From positions 1 to 16,408 of the forward strand of contig JBDHXE010000039.1 in the NCBI GenBank assembly GCA_039810525.1: DNA of 16,408 nucleotides. The letters are read 5' to 3'. Under the pieces are notes generated by a model. The model had not been told where the DNA came from, ran no database searches, and worked only from the letters and a program-made list of their open reading frames with translations. The translations under genes and the position numbers were made by a program. This DNA comes from JBDHXE01 sp039810525 (GTDB taxonomy: Bacteria > Bacteroidota > Ignavibacteria > Kapaibacteriales > UBA2268). How positions within the stretch are numbered: the stretch's first letter is position 1; each line of letters starts with the position of its first letter. Shown here one piece after another: positions 1 through 7,453 of the stretch.

Positions 1-73
1 CTATATGCTCATGAGGTTTTCCTGTCTTTAATTGAATAAAAACCTCCCATAGTTTCCATTGAGTATCGCTCAT
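1..73 (-). CDS. paaB: Phenylacetyl-CoA epoxidase subunit PaaB (N-terminal fragment)
   Basis: Only the first 24 codons lie in the window; the gene continues past base 1. The translation starts MSDTQWKLWEVFIQLKTG and continues KPHEHI, which matches the conserved PaaB N-terminus (W-x-VFxxxKxGxxHxHxG). PaaB is the small non-catalytic subunit that bridges the PaaA/PaaC heterodimers of the ring-1,2-phenylacetyl-CoA epoxidase, a cytoplasmic multicomponent di-iron oxygenase that starts aerobic phenylacetate breakdown. The ATG at 73-71 has a clear AGGAG ribosome site on the minus strand at 84-80. It lies 33 bases downstream of the paaA stop, the usual paaA-paaB order, so the two are presumably co-transcribed and paaC, paaD and paaE may follow outside the window. 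Confidence 0.85.
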   Translation of the reverse strand, partial: MSDTQWKLWEVFIQLKTGKPHEHI

Positions 74-106
74 TTTAATCTCCTATTATTTATTGATAAA
101 CTACTG

Positions 107-1033
107 TTAATTATTATTTTTATTAGCATAGGCTTCTGCGGCCTCTCTTACCCAATTTCCATTTTCATGGGCTTTTTTTCTAGTTTTGATTCTAGCTTTA
201 TTTAAAGGTCCATTGCCATTAATTACATTTATAAACTCGTCCCAATTGATTTGACCATAAGAATATGTTTTAGTTTCGGGATTGTATTTTAAATCAGGAT
301 CGGGAATAGTAAGCCCTCTAGCTTCAGCTTGAGGTACTGTCATATTAATAAATTTTTGTCTTAAAGATTCGTTTGTTTCTGTTTTAATTTTCCATTTCAG
401 CGACTGTTCACTATGTGTAGAATTTTTTCCATCAGGTCCAAACATTGCTAAAGCAGGCCACCACCAGCGGTTCAAAGCATCTTGTGCCATTTGTTTTTGT
501 TCAGGAGTACCATTACATAATTCTGCTATTAATTCGTAGCCTTGTCTGTTGTGAAAAGCTTCTTCTTTGCAAATTCTAACCATAGCACGTGAGTATGGTC
601 CATAAGATGTTCGCATAAGGCTAACTTGATTGACCATAGCAGCACCATCGACAAGCCAGCCAATAGTACCCATATCAGCCCAAGTCAATGTAGGATAATT
701 AAAGATTGATGAATATTTGGCTCGCCCTTCTAATAAGTTATCTATCATTTCTTCGCGTGAAATACCGAGAGTCTCAGCGGCATTGTAAAGATATAATCCA
801 TGGCCAGCTTCATCTTGAATTTTAGCTAATAAAATTAATTTTCTTCTTAATGATGGGGCTCTTGTAATCCAATTGCCTTCGGGCAACATTCCAACTATTT
901 CTGAGTGGGCATGTTGAGAGATCATTCTAATCAAACTTTTCCTATACTCCTCAGGCATCCAATCTTTAGGTTCAATTTTATCGCCTTTGTCGACTTTATT
1001 TTGAAACTCTTCTAATTTAATTTCATAAGACAT
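107..1033 (-). CDS. paaA: Phenylacetyl-CoA epoxidase catalytic subunit PaaA
   Basis: This is the di-iron oxygenase subunit that converts phenylacetyl-CoA plus O2 into the ring-1,2-epoxide in the aerobic phenylacetate pathway. With the ATG at 1033 the protein is 308 residues, essentially the usual PaaA length. The ferritin-like four-helix di-iron motifs are visible: E45 in HAHSEIVG, the E-x-x-H motif QDEAGH at 73-78 (E75, H78), and a second one, KEEAFH, at 156-161 (E158, H161). A conserved RWWWP stretch is at 189-193. An upstream TTG at 1057 would add eight residues, but a GGGAG ribosome site sits correctly before the ATG at 1033, so I take that start. It lies 66 bases downstream of the acyl-CoA dehydrogenase gene and 33 bases upstream of paaB. 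No broken motifs or odd composition were seen. Confidence 0.95.
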   Translation of the reverse strand: MSYEIKLEEFQNKVDKGDKIEPKDWMPEEYRKSLIRMISQHAHSEIVGMLPEGNWITRAPSLRRKLILLAKIQDEAGHGLYLYNAAETLGISREEMIDNLLEGRAKYSSIFNYPTLTWADMGTIGWLVDGAAMVNQVSLMRTSYGPYSRAMVRICKEEAFHNRQGYELIAELCNGTPEQKQMAQDALNRWWWPALAMFGPDGKNSTHSEQSLKWKIKTETNESLRQKFINMTVPQAEARGLTIPDPDLKYNPETKTYSYGQINWDEFINVINGNGPLNKARIKTRKKAHENGNWVREAAEAYANKNNN

Positions 1034-1039
1034 ATTTAT

Positions 1040-1044
1040 CTCCC
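1040..1044 (-). promoter_or_regulatory. Ribosome binding site that decides the paaA start
   Basis: On the minus strand this reads GGGAG, followed by ATAAAT and then the ATG at 1033. The spacing is good for the ATG but the site would lie inside the coding region if the TTG at 1057 were used, so it favours the shorter 308-residue PaaA. Confidence 0.7.
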
Positions 1045-1099
1045 GAAAATTTTTCAATATACTTTTTACGAAATATTGTATATGTTAGTGTTAAATTGT

Positions 1100-2239
1100 T
1101 TATTTTAACATATTACGAGCTATTACTAATCTTTGAATTTCGCTAGTACCTTCGTATATTTCTGTAATTTTAGCATCTCTATAATATCTTTCTGCGTTGA
1201 AATCTTCTGTATATCCATATCCACCATGTATCTGAACGCCTTTGTTGGCACAGAACATAGCAGTTTCAGAAGCATCTAATTTTGCCATAGCGGCTTCTTT
1301 AGAATAATTTAATTTTAAATCTTTCATTCTACTAGCTCTCCAATTTAGCATCCAAGATGCTTCGTAGCGTGTAGCCATATCGGCTATCATCCATTGAATT
1401 GCTTGAAAATTAGAAATTGGCTGATCGAACTGGTATCTTTCTTTAGAATATTTTATAGAATCTTCTAATGCGGCTCTGGCTATACCAAGTGCTTGCGAAG
1501 CAATTCCTAATCTACCACCATCTAAGGTAATCATAGCTATTTTGAACCCACCATTAATATCTCCTAGTCTATTCTCATCGGGAATTTCAACATTTTCGAG
1601 TATTATTTCTGCAGTTGAAGAAGAGCGAATACCTAATTTATGCTCTACTTTTCCTATTTTGTACCCAGGTATATTTTTTTCTACAATGAATGCTGTTACG
1701 CCTTTTGTTTTTAATGATGGCTCGGTAGATGCTATCAATACAAAAACATCAGCTTCTTTTCCATTAGTAGCAAATAGTTTGGAACCGTTCAGTATCCATT
1801 TGCCATTTTCGAATTTTGCAGTAGTTTTGGTAGCTCCAGAATCAGAGCCTGCACCAGATTCTGTTAAAGAGAATGATCCAATTTTTTTACCCGAAAGCAT
1901 ATCAGGCAAAAACTTTTGTTTCTGTTCTTCTGTGCCAAATCTATAAATTGGGTCGCAAGTAAGAGATGAATGTGCCGATATAATTACCCCAGTAGATGCG
2001 CACCACCTTGATATTTCTTCTATTGCTAAGAAGTATGAGACATAGTCCATCCCAGCGCCGCCATATTCAGTTGGGTAGGCAATACCCATTAGTCCCAATT
2101 CTCCAGCTTCGGCAATTATATCTGCTGGAAATAAGTGATTTCTTTCATTATATGATGCTACAGGTGCAATTTTCTCTTTTGCAAATTTTGATACCATTTC
2201 TTTGAGCATCAATTGTTCTTCTGTTAATAGAAATTCCAT
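1100..2239 (-). CDS. Acyl-CoA dehydrogenase, short-chain (butyryl-CoA dehydrogenase-like)
   Basis: This is a 379-residue flavoprotein of the acyl-CoA dehydrogenase family, full length for the short-chain/butyryl-CoA type. It oxidises an acyl-CoA to the trans-2-enoyl-CoA and passes electrons to electron-transfer flavoprotein. Signature 1 is SLTESGAGSDSG at 124-135; signature 2 begins QIHGGYGYTEDFN at 336-348 and runs into IYEGTSEIQR at 361-370. The Glu at 363 in YEGT is the catalytic base position of the butyryl/short-chain subgroup. The exact chain-length preference cannot be read from sequence. The ATG at 2239 follows an AAAAGGAAA ribosome site. It lies 66 bases upstream of paaA on the same strand, which suggests a shared transcript, perhaps feeding beta-oxidation of phenylacetate-pathway or amino-acid products; that link is inference. 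Confidence 0.93.
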   Translation of the reverse strand: MEFLLTEEQLMLKEMVSKFAKEKIAPVASYNERNHLFPADIIAEAGELGLMGIAYPTEYGGAGMDYVSYFLAIEEISRWCASTGVIISAHSSLTCDPIYRFGTEEQKQKFLPDMLSGKKIGSFSLTESGAGSDSGATKTTAKFENGKWILNGSKLFATNGKEADVFVLIASTEPSLKTKGVTAFIVEKNIPGYKIGKVEHKLGIRSSSTAEIILENVEIPDENRLGDINGGFKIAMITLDGGRLGIASQALGIARAALEDSIKYSKERYQFDQPISNFQAIQWMIADMATRYEASWMLNWRASRMKDLKLNYSKEAAMAKLDASETAMFCANKGVQIHGGYGYTEDFNAERYYRDAKITEIYEGTSEIQRLVIARNMLK

Positions 2240-2298
2240 AATTTTCCTTTTCGGTTTTTGTTTTTATAAATATTATTATTTTTTCTTAATTTTTGTAG

Positions 2299-3699
2299 TT
2301 AGTCTGTCCATAAGTTTGAATTAATAAAATACACTGTATATGACAATACTATTAATAATATTGCTGAGACAATCACATTCTTATTTTCAATAAATTGTTG
2401 TTTTTTTACAACATTATTAGATAGTGATAGTAGTATAAATGGTATAGCAGGTATAAAATATCTCCCTTGTAGACCAAAAATTACTTTAGAGCCAACGGGC
2501 GAAGCTAATGCATAGAATCCTACTACTATTACAGCCATTGTAGCAATTCCAATCCCAAGTATAAAATATCTTTGTTTTATATTAAATTCATTTTTTTCTG
2601 TATTTTCTAATAATGCGATAGTTAGTAGAATTAATCCATATATAGTGAGCAATCCTTTGTTCATAACGGTATATGAATATCCAAAACGTCCTAACATTCC
2701 CCAAATCCATTCTTTGCCATGGCTTAATATATTCATAAAAATATATCCTAATGATGAGATGGGGTCAGATAATAAAAAGCTAATTTGTCTGCTACCTCCA
2801 TATACAAAATCATTAACTAATGGTTTGCTTTTCGGTAAATTTAACCCAGATAAGTATGCCCCCCAAGTCCATTTTGGTATAAAATAAGTTAATACCAATG
2901 CGAGTATCATAACAAAGTATAGATTTTTATTTTTGAATCTATTTTTAGGTAGTAACAATGCTATGAATGGTATAATTAAGTAGCCATCTTTAGAAAAGTT
3001 AATCCATAGTGCAATTAATATGATGATACTAATTTCTTTAATATCTATAGTTTGGTTATCAAAGAATAGTTTGAGTATGTAGGCTATAAGTAGGAATGTC
3101 ATAGCTAATATTGGTGTATCGTAGGTAATGGAGCTAGCTTGGTATAGTGCCATCGGGTTAAGAGCGACTAATGACATTGTAAGTTTGTGTATAGGTATAA
3201 TTTTGATAGCCAAAAATACAACTACTAAGTAGAATATCAGTCCACCAGTCCTACCAGCAGATAGTATTGCAATAGGGTTGTCGTCTATTGCTTGTCCTAT
3301 CGACATACCTATAATAGGTCCTAAATACGCTATTGGAAATATTCCAATAGTTGTGGCAGGGTAAAATACTTTTTTATCTGGATCTAATGGAATCATTTTT
3401 GCTTGGTCAATATTTTTTCTAGATATTTTTTGCCCTGCATTATAATTGATTCCTTGTGTAGAATGAACTATATTGAATAAGTTTATTGGTAGTTGTAATC
3501 CTACTATGCCATTGTGTACTGAAGGGTCAAAATTTCCTAATGAATATTCGTATGCCAAGTAGAAGTGTCTGTCTTCGTCATTTGAGTGAAATGGAGGATT
3601 TGCATAAACTATCATCAAACCAAATAACAACCCAAATATTAGAAAAATAAATTGGGGTTCTATTTTATTTACATCGTTAATTATTTTTGGTGTCTGCAT
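2299..3699 (-). CDS. DUF2142-family multi-TM membrane protein (possible GT-C glycosyltransferase)
   Basis: The 466-residue product is an integral membrane protein with roughly ten or more hydrophobic helices. The first helix (about 17-33) is followed by PPFHSNDEDRHF at 35-46, the acidic first-loop motif typical of DUF2142 predicted membrane proteins and resembling the acidic loop of GT-C-fold glycosyltransferases that use polyprenyl-phosphate sugars. The role is therefore probably glycan or surface polysaccharide assembly, with donor and acceptor unknown. The ATG at 3699 has an AAGGAC ribosome site and lies inside the end of the TPR gene (23-base overlap), so translation is probably coupled. 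A 59-base, T-rich gap separates it from the acyl-CoA dehydrogenase gene, with no visible terminator. Confidence 0.72.
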   Translation of the reverse strand: MQTPKIINDVNKIEPQFIFLIFGLLFGLMIVYANPPFHSNDEDRHFYLAYEYSLGNFDPSVHNGIVGLQLPINLFNIVHSTQGINYNAGQKISRKNIDQAKMIPLDPDKKVFYPATTIGIFPIAYLGPIIGMSIGQAIDDNPIAILSAGRTGGLIFYLVVVFLAIKIIPIHKLTMSLVALNPMALYQASSITYDTPILAMTFLLIAYILKLFFDNQTIDIKEISIIILIALWINFSKDGYLIIPFIALLLPKNRFKNKNLYFVMILALVLTYFIPKWTWGAYLSGLNLPKSKPLVNDFVYGGSRQISFLLSDPISSLGYIFMNILSHGKEWIWGMLGRFGYSYTVMNKGLLTIYGLILLTIALLENTEKNEFNIKQRYFILGIGIATMAVIVVGFYALASPVGSKVIFGLQGRYFIPAIPFILLSLSNNVVKKQQFIENKNVIVSAILLIVLSYTVYFINSNLWTD

Positions 3700-4465
3700 T
3701 TTGTCCTTGTGATTTAATTTGATTAATTAAATTAGCTGATTGCGCATCTTTTGGGTTCATTTTAATTGCTTGATTTAAGAAATACAAGGCGCTATCTAAA
3801 TTATGTTTCTTATAATATGTAAGGCCTACAAAATAAAATATTTCACTATCTCTATTATTGGCTTGATATGCTTTATACAAATATTGTAATGCGCTATCAG
3901 AGCTACCAAAATTTGCATAAAAACTACCTATAGTCTTATTTAGAAATGGATGCGAAATTAGGGAATTGGTATATTTGAATGTTTGGAGTGCTTGTAATGT
4001 ATCTTTGTTATCAAAAAATGCTTGTGCTTTTCTAATTGTTTCTTTTAGCATAATATCTATAGCGAATGGATCAATTTGATTTACTGTGCCACCTCCACCT
4101 TTTTTGTAAGCTAAGTAGGCATTTTGAAATGCAGAGTCTGGCATTCCTAATGCATTAAACATTATAGCTGTATTAAGATATAGCCGTCCGTGGTATGGGT
4201 AGGTATCTCTTATTTTTATCATTTCTTTTAGTATTCTTAAATATTCGTTTCGTCTTATATTGGGATCGCTTATTTTTTTGGTTGATTCAAATTCAGCACC
4301 TACAACATCCCACGTATTTTTGAAATCTGTTTTTGGAGCAATTATAATACCTAAAAATATGACTACAAGAATAGCGTATATAATTAGTGCTGGGTGCTGT
4401 CTATTAGCTTGGTCATTTTTCTTTAAATTATTGTCAGAATTTACAATTTCGTTTTGTTCATTCAT
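3677..4465 (-). CDS. Membrane-anchored TPR-repeat protein
   Basis: This 262-residue protein has a polar cytoplasmic N-terminus, one membrane helix at about 26-43 and then a helical repeat region. The best tetratricopeptide unit is at about 208-240 (FYFVGLTYYKKHNLDSALYF, then a KMNP turn); weaker units are at about 92-122, 141-170 and 174-203. The run GGGG at 123-126 breaks the first repeat. TPR domains are protein-interaction scaffolds; no enzymatic motif is seen. The gene starts with an ATG lacking a clear Shine-Dalgarno sequence and overlaps the DUF2142 gene by 23 bases, so the two very likely act together, for example as a scaffold for a membrane glycosyltransferase (inference). It is the first gene after the terminator at 4613-4653. 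Confidence 0.75.
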   Translation of the reverse strand: MNEQNEIVNSDNNLKKNDQANRQHPALIIYAILVVIFLGIIIAPKTDFKNTWDVVGAEFESTKKISDPNIRRNEYLRILKEMIKIRDTYPYHGRLYLNTAIMFNALGMPDSAFQNAYLAYKKGGGGTVNQIDPFAIDIMLKETIRKAQAFFDNKDTLQALQTFKYTNSLISHPFLNKTIGSFYANFGSSDSALQYLYKAYQANNRDSEIFYFVGLTYYKKHNLDSALYFLNQAIKMNPKDAQSANLINQIKSQGQNADTKNN

Positions 4466-4497
4466 AATTTTTTAAATAATTGTAAAATATAAAAAGA

Positions 4498-4505
4498 CAA
4501 AATTA
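4498..4505 (-). promoter_or_regulatory. Candidate Bacteroidota -7 box for the TPR/DUF2142 pair
   Basis: The minus strand reads TAATTTTG, an exact match to the Bacteroidota TAnnTTTG element, about 33 bases upstream of the ATG at 4465. At the right distance upstream the -33 element is TTA rather than TTG, so the match is partial, and in AT-rich DNA such a match can be chance. Confidence 0.3.
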
Positions 4506-4612
4506 CTAAGTATTTTTATAAATTTAATAATATTTTTCATATGTATTGCAATTTCGTTCTAACTTATTAGTTTAATAGCAATAATTAATACAATGATTAA
4601 AATTGGTACAAG

Positions 4613-4653
4613 AAAAAAAAATCAGAATTGCTATTGAATTAAGCTATTCTGAT
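4613..4653 (-). terminator. Rho-independent terminator of the lipoprotein gene
   Basis: On the minus strand ATCAGAAT pairs with ATTCTGAT (4653-4646 with 4628-4621). The stem continues through one T-T mismatch into AGC/GCT, with a nine-base loop at 4633-4641. The hairpin is followed directly by a run of nine T on the minus strand (A at 4613-4621 on the plus strand). It lies 57 bases after the stop of the ligand-binding lipoprotein gene. There is no T tract on the plus-strand side, so it looks unidirectional. Confidence 0.8.
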
Positions 4654-4709
4654 AATTTATCATATTATATTATATTCAATTAATTTGTTTGGTTTGAATA
4701 TATGTGTAA

Positions 4710-5960
4710 TTATTGAATGTTTTCGATAACTCCAAGTAATGAATTGTATCTATATTTGATATACCATTCTTTCTTCGAGTTATTTACCCTTAGTTGCCAA
4801 AAATTGTAGTTTCCTTCTTGTCTATCGCCATATTCATCGAGTTTTAAACTGCCTGTAATCCCAGTCATATTATTGCAAGTCATCGTTATAATCAATAATG
4901 GGTTTTGTGATGGGTCTAATTCATATTCTTTTAGTGAATTAAAACTAGCATATACTGCATCGTAGGCATTATAAGCATAGCTTTCTGGCTCACGTCCTAT
5001 TTTATTAATTAAATTTGTTCTTACATTTTTTAAATTATCATCATTTTCATTAATAGGAGCATATACTGGACATACTAAATTTGTTTTTTGAGCGAAGGTA
5101 AATGCTTCTGGATTATTTAGTATTGTAGAATTTAAGGCATAAGCAGATGTACCTATCCAATTGATATCACCTAATAATGTTTTGTTAGTAGAATTAGATA
5201 GTATGTCTGTCCCTTCGTTAAAACAAGCTAAGTATATAGCAATTGAACTAAGTGGATTATTTTTTGATATTTTGCTAATATTGCTTTCAATATCATTAGT
5301 TAATTGGTCAAAATCAGTTTGATCTATTTCATATTTTAAATTATTTAGTAATTTAAATGATTTATTTTGGCTTGATTTATTTAATTCCTCATACAAAGAG
5401 TTACCCCAATTATCATTTCTATTAACTGAGCTAATATTCGAGTATCCATTCATTTCAAAGTATTTAGAGACTGCTTCTATTTGATGATAATCATTGGTGG
5501 CCAATCTAATTATATTGTCATTTTTGATGGCAAGTGAAATAGATACACTTGATGGGCTTATCAAAACCATTTTGTTGAGTGAAGCATAGCTTTTAATATT
5601 GTCAAGCTCGGCGCTTGAGTATGGTCCTATTACATAAGTGATACCCATAGATTTAAGCGATTTTAACTGGTTGAGGGCATTTTGTGGATCTGTACCCGTA
5701 TCTAATATTTGTACTTCTATTTTTTTTGTATTGTTTGATTGTGCATTTATATCATTGATTGCAAGTTCTATAGCAGCTCGCATACTTTCTCCAGCAGAAC
5801 TTGCGGAACCAGTTAGGGGTAGTAAAGCTCCTATTTTATAAGCATCGTTATTAGTGCTGGTTGGGTTATCACTACATGATGATATTAATGCTATAAATAT
5901 AAATAAAGAGAATAAAACGGTATGTATCTTAGATACTTTTGAAAATAAAAATTTATTCAT
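4710..5960 (-). CDS. Periplasmic ligand-binding lipoprotein, type I fold (LivJ/Peripla_BP_6-like)
   Basis: The 416-residue protein has a long N-terminal hydrophobic segment (about 13-27) ending in the lipobox ISSC, so Cys29 should be lipidated. A linker rich in N, T and S follows, then a type I periplasmic-binding fold starting YKIGALLPLTGSASSAGES at 41-59. That is the typical first strand and ligand-contact loop of branched-chain amino acid or amide binding proteins. Later family landmarks are YVIGPYSSAE at about 109 and the ISPSS strand that follows. The ligand is unknown. No LivH/M/G/F-type permease or ATPase lies in the window, so it may be a solitary sensor or binder, or work with a remote transporter. 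It has its own promoter (6008-6036) and terminator (4613-4653), suggesting a single-gene transcript. Confidence 0.82.
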   Translation of the reverse strand: MNKFLFSKVSKIHTVLFSLFIFIALISSCSDNPTSTNNDAYKIGALLPLTGSASSAGESMRAAIELAINDINAQSNNTKKIEVQILDTGTDPQNALNQLKSLKSMGITYVIGPYSSAELDNIKSYASLNKMVLISPSSVSISLAIKNDNIIRLATNDYHQIEAVSKYFEMNGYSNISSVNRNDNWGNSLYEELNKSSQNKSFKLLNNLKYEIDQTDFDQLTNDIESNISKISKNNPLSSIAIYLACFNEGTDILSNSTNKTLLGDINWIGTSAYALNSTILNNPEAFTFAQKTNLVCPVYAPINENDDNLKNVRTNLINKIGREPESYAYNAYDAVYASFNSLKEYELDPSQNPLLIITMTCNNMTGITGSLKLDEYGDRQEGNYNFWQLRVNNSKKEWYIKYRYNSLLGVIENIQ

Positions 5961-6007
5961 TTTGCACTGCCCTAAAAATATTAAGAATAGAATTACTTTT
6001 AATAGTG

Positions 6008-6036
6008 CAAATATAGTTTATTTTCTTGTATTGCAA
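6008..6036 (-). promoter_or_regulatory. Bacteroidota-type promoter of the ligand-binding lipoprotein gene
   Basis: On the minus strand TTG (6036-6034), an 18-base spacer and TATATTTG (6015-6008) fit the Bacteroidota primary sigma consensus TTG-N17-20-TAnnTTTG. The expected start of transcription near 6001 would give a leader of about 40 bases before the ATG at 5960. It lies in the 92-base gap after the TolC-family gene. Confidence 0.55.
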
Positions 6037-6052
6037 TATATATAATATTTAT

Positions 6053-7390
6053 TTATTTAATTATACCTAATGCAAATTGTAGTTGTTTTTGAGCAAGAAT
6101 ATAATCATAAAATCCTGATATTTTATTAATTTGTGCTACAATATATTGATTGTTCGCTATAGTTAATTCTGTAATTGTAGCTGCACCAACACTGTATTTC
6201 TCTTTCATACTAGTGTAGTTTAATTCTGCCGATTTGACACTTTTATTAGATATATCAATTTGTTTTTCTGCTGATTCTAAATTAAGAAACGCGGTTTGAA
6301 CATCGGTCTTAATCTGTTGTTCTAATTTTTTATTTTCTATTTCTGCTTGGATAAGTGAGAGTTTGGCAGATTCTACATTGTAATTAGTAGTAAAATTGGT
6401 AAAAATAGGTACGCTTAAATTAAGTGATATAAATGAGCGACCATATTGGCTAAAAGATTCGAATTCATTATGGCTCCAATTCCATCCACCTGAAGCAGAT
6501 ACAGTGGGCATATATCCGCTATTAGCTCTTTCTATTCCATTCTTAGCTGTTTGATAATTATATTGTGATGATTTAAGATCATTTCTATTTTCGAGGGCAG
6601 TATTTAATGCAGAATTATATGTGCTGATATTACTTTTGAACAATTTAATATCTTGGTCTGATACGAAGTTTGGTATACTAGATTCTTGGAATTCAACATC
6701 ATTATCGGGATTCAATCCCATTACTGTAAGTAGTATTGATTTAGCTGTTAGTAAATTATTCTCAGCTTTTACTAAGTCTATTTCTTTTTGGCCAATAGTA
6801 GCTTCTTGCGCATATATTTCAGTTATAGAAGATGCTCCAGCTTGGTATTGTGCTTTAATTTTTTCTAATTCTTGATTTGCTACTGATAAATCTTCTCTCA
6901 TAATTTTAACTATTTGAGAGGATTTAACGACCTCTATATAATTTTTATAAATCTGATTTAGTACATTTTTAGAAATATATTTTGAATTTTCTATAGAAGC
7001 TTCAAGATTATTTTTAGCTGCAGAATATATAGCTTCGCGCGAAAATCCATCAAAAATATTCCAATTTGCTTGTGCTTGCATATAATAGTTATTTGGGTTT
7101 TGTGCTGCTATTGGTATTATTACTCCTCCTACATTAACTGAACCTGCTGCATCAGGATTTAGTGTACGAGAATACCCCATATTAAAACCTATAGAAGGTA
7201 AATAATTACCAAATGCTTGTACTATTTCATAGCTTGCTGTATTATTTTTGGCTTCACTTAGGCTGATATCATAGTTTTTCTGGTAAGCTATTTTAATACA
7301 ATCTTCTAATGTATATATTTTTACATTACCTTGTTGAGCAAATGTAGATATTCCACTTAGTAATAAAAGAATAATTATTTTTTTCATCAT
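6053..7390 (-). CDS. TolC-family outer-membrane efflux/secretion channel protein
   Basis: The 445-residue precursor begins with a signal peptide (two Lys, a Leu/Ile-rich core, TFA before QQ at about 19). It then shows the two-copy outer-membrane efflux protein (OEP) pattern: YTLEDCIKIAYQKNYDI at about 26-42, an LPSIGFNMGYSR strand, long amphipathic helices, and a second copy with the same order (YMPTVSASGGW, then long helices and VGAATITEL). Trimers of such proteins form a beta barrel plus periplasmic alpha tunnel for export of drugs or proteins. No membrane-fusion protein or inner-membrane pump is adjacent, so the partner is unknown. Tandem ATG codons at 7390 and 7387 follow an AGGA site; the first is reported. 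It is 63 bases downstream of the GldM-like gene without a visible terminator, so read-through is possible. Confidence 0.9.
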   Translation of the reverse strand: MMKKIIILLLLSGISTFAQQGNVKIYTLEDCIKIAYQKNYDISLSEAKNNTASYEIVQAFGNYLPSIGFNMGYSRTLNPDAAGSVNVGGVIIPIAAQNPNNYYMQAQANWNIFDGFSREAIYSAAKNNLEASIENSKYISKNVLNQIYKNYIEVVKSSQIVKIMREDLSVANQELEKIKAQYQAGASSITEIYAQEATIGQKEIDLVKAENNLLTAKSILLTVMGLNPDNDVEFQESSIPNFVSDQDIKLFKSNISTYNSALNTALENRNDLKSSQYNYQTAKNGIERANSGYMPTVSASGGWNWSHNEFESFSQYGRSFISLNLSVPIFTNFTTNYNVESAKLSLIQAEIENKKLEQQIKTDVQTAFLNLESAEKQIDISNKSVKSAELNYTSMKEKYSVGAATITELTIANNQYIVAQINKISGFYDYILAQKQLQFALGIIK

Positions 7391-7453
7391 AATTCCTAAT
7401 TATAATATTTTTTATACGAGAATTAAAGCATTTTTGTTTCTATTTAGCAATTA

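Larger units (their letters stand above)
4466..4709. other. Intergenic region, 244 bases
   Basis: This is the longest gap in the window. It contains the terminator at 4613-4653 and the weak -7 candidate at 4498-4505. The rest is A/T-rich with no open frame or RNA gene that I can support. Confidence 0.6.

Noticed and set aside
1089..1110. Inverted repeat TGTTAAA / TTTAACA around the acyl-CoA dehydrogenase stop codon
   Set aside because: It is seven A/T-rich pairs with an eight-base loop and no T run on the minus strand after it, so it is not a convincing terminator.
1542..1946. Plus-strand frame of 134 codons inside the acyl-CoA dehydrogenase gene
   Set aside because: It is antisense to a strongly conserved coding region and its translation resembles no family.
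4710..7390. ABC importer or RND efflux operon
   Set aside because: There is no ATPase, permease or membrane-fusion protein; the binding lipoprotein and TolC-like gene appear to be separate transcription units.
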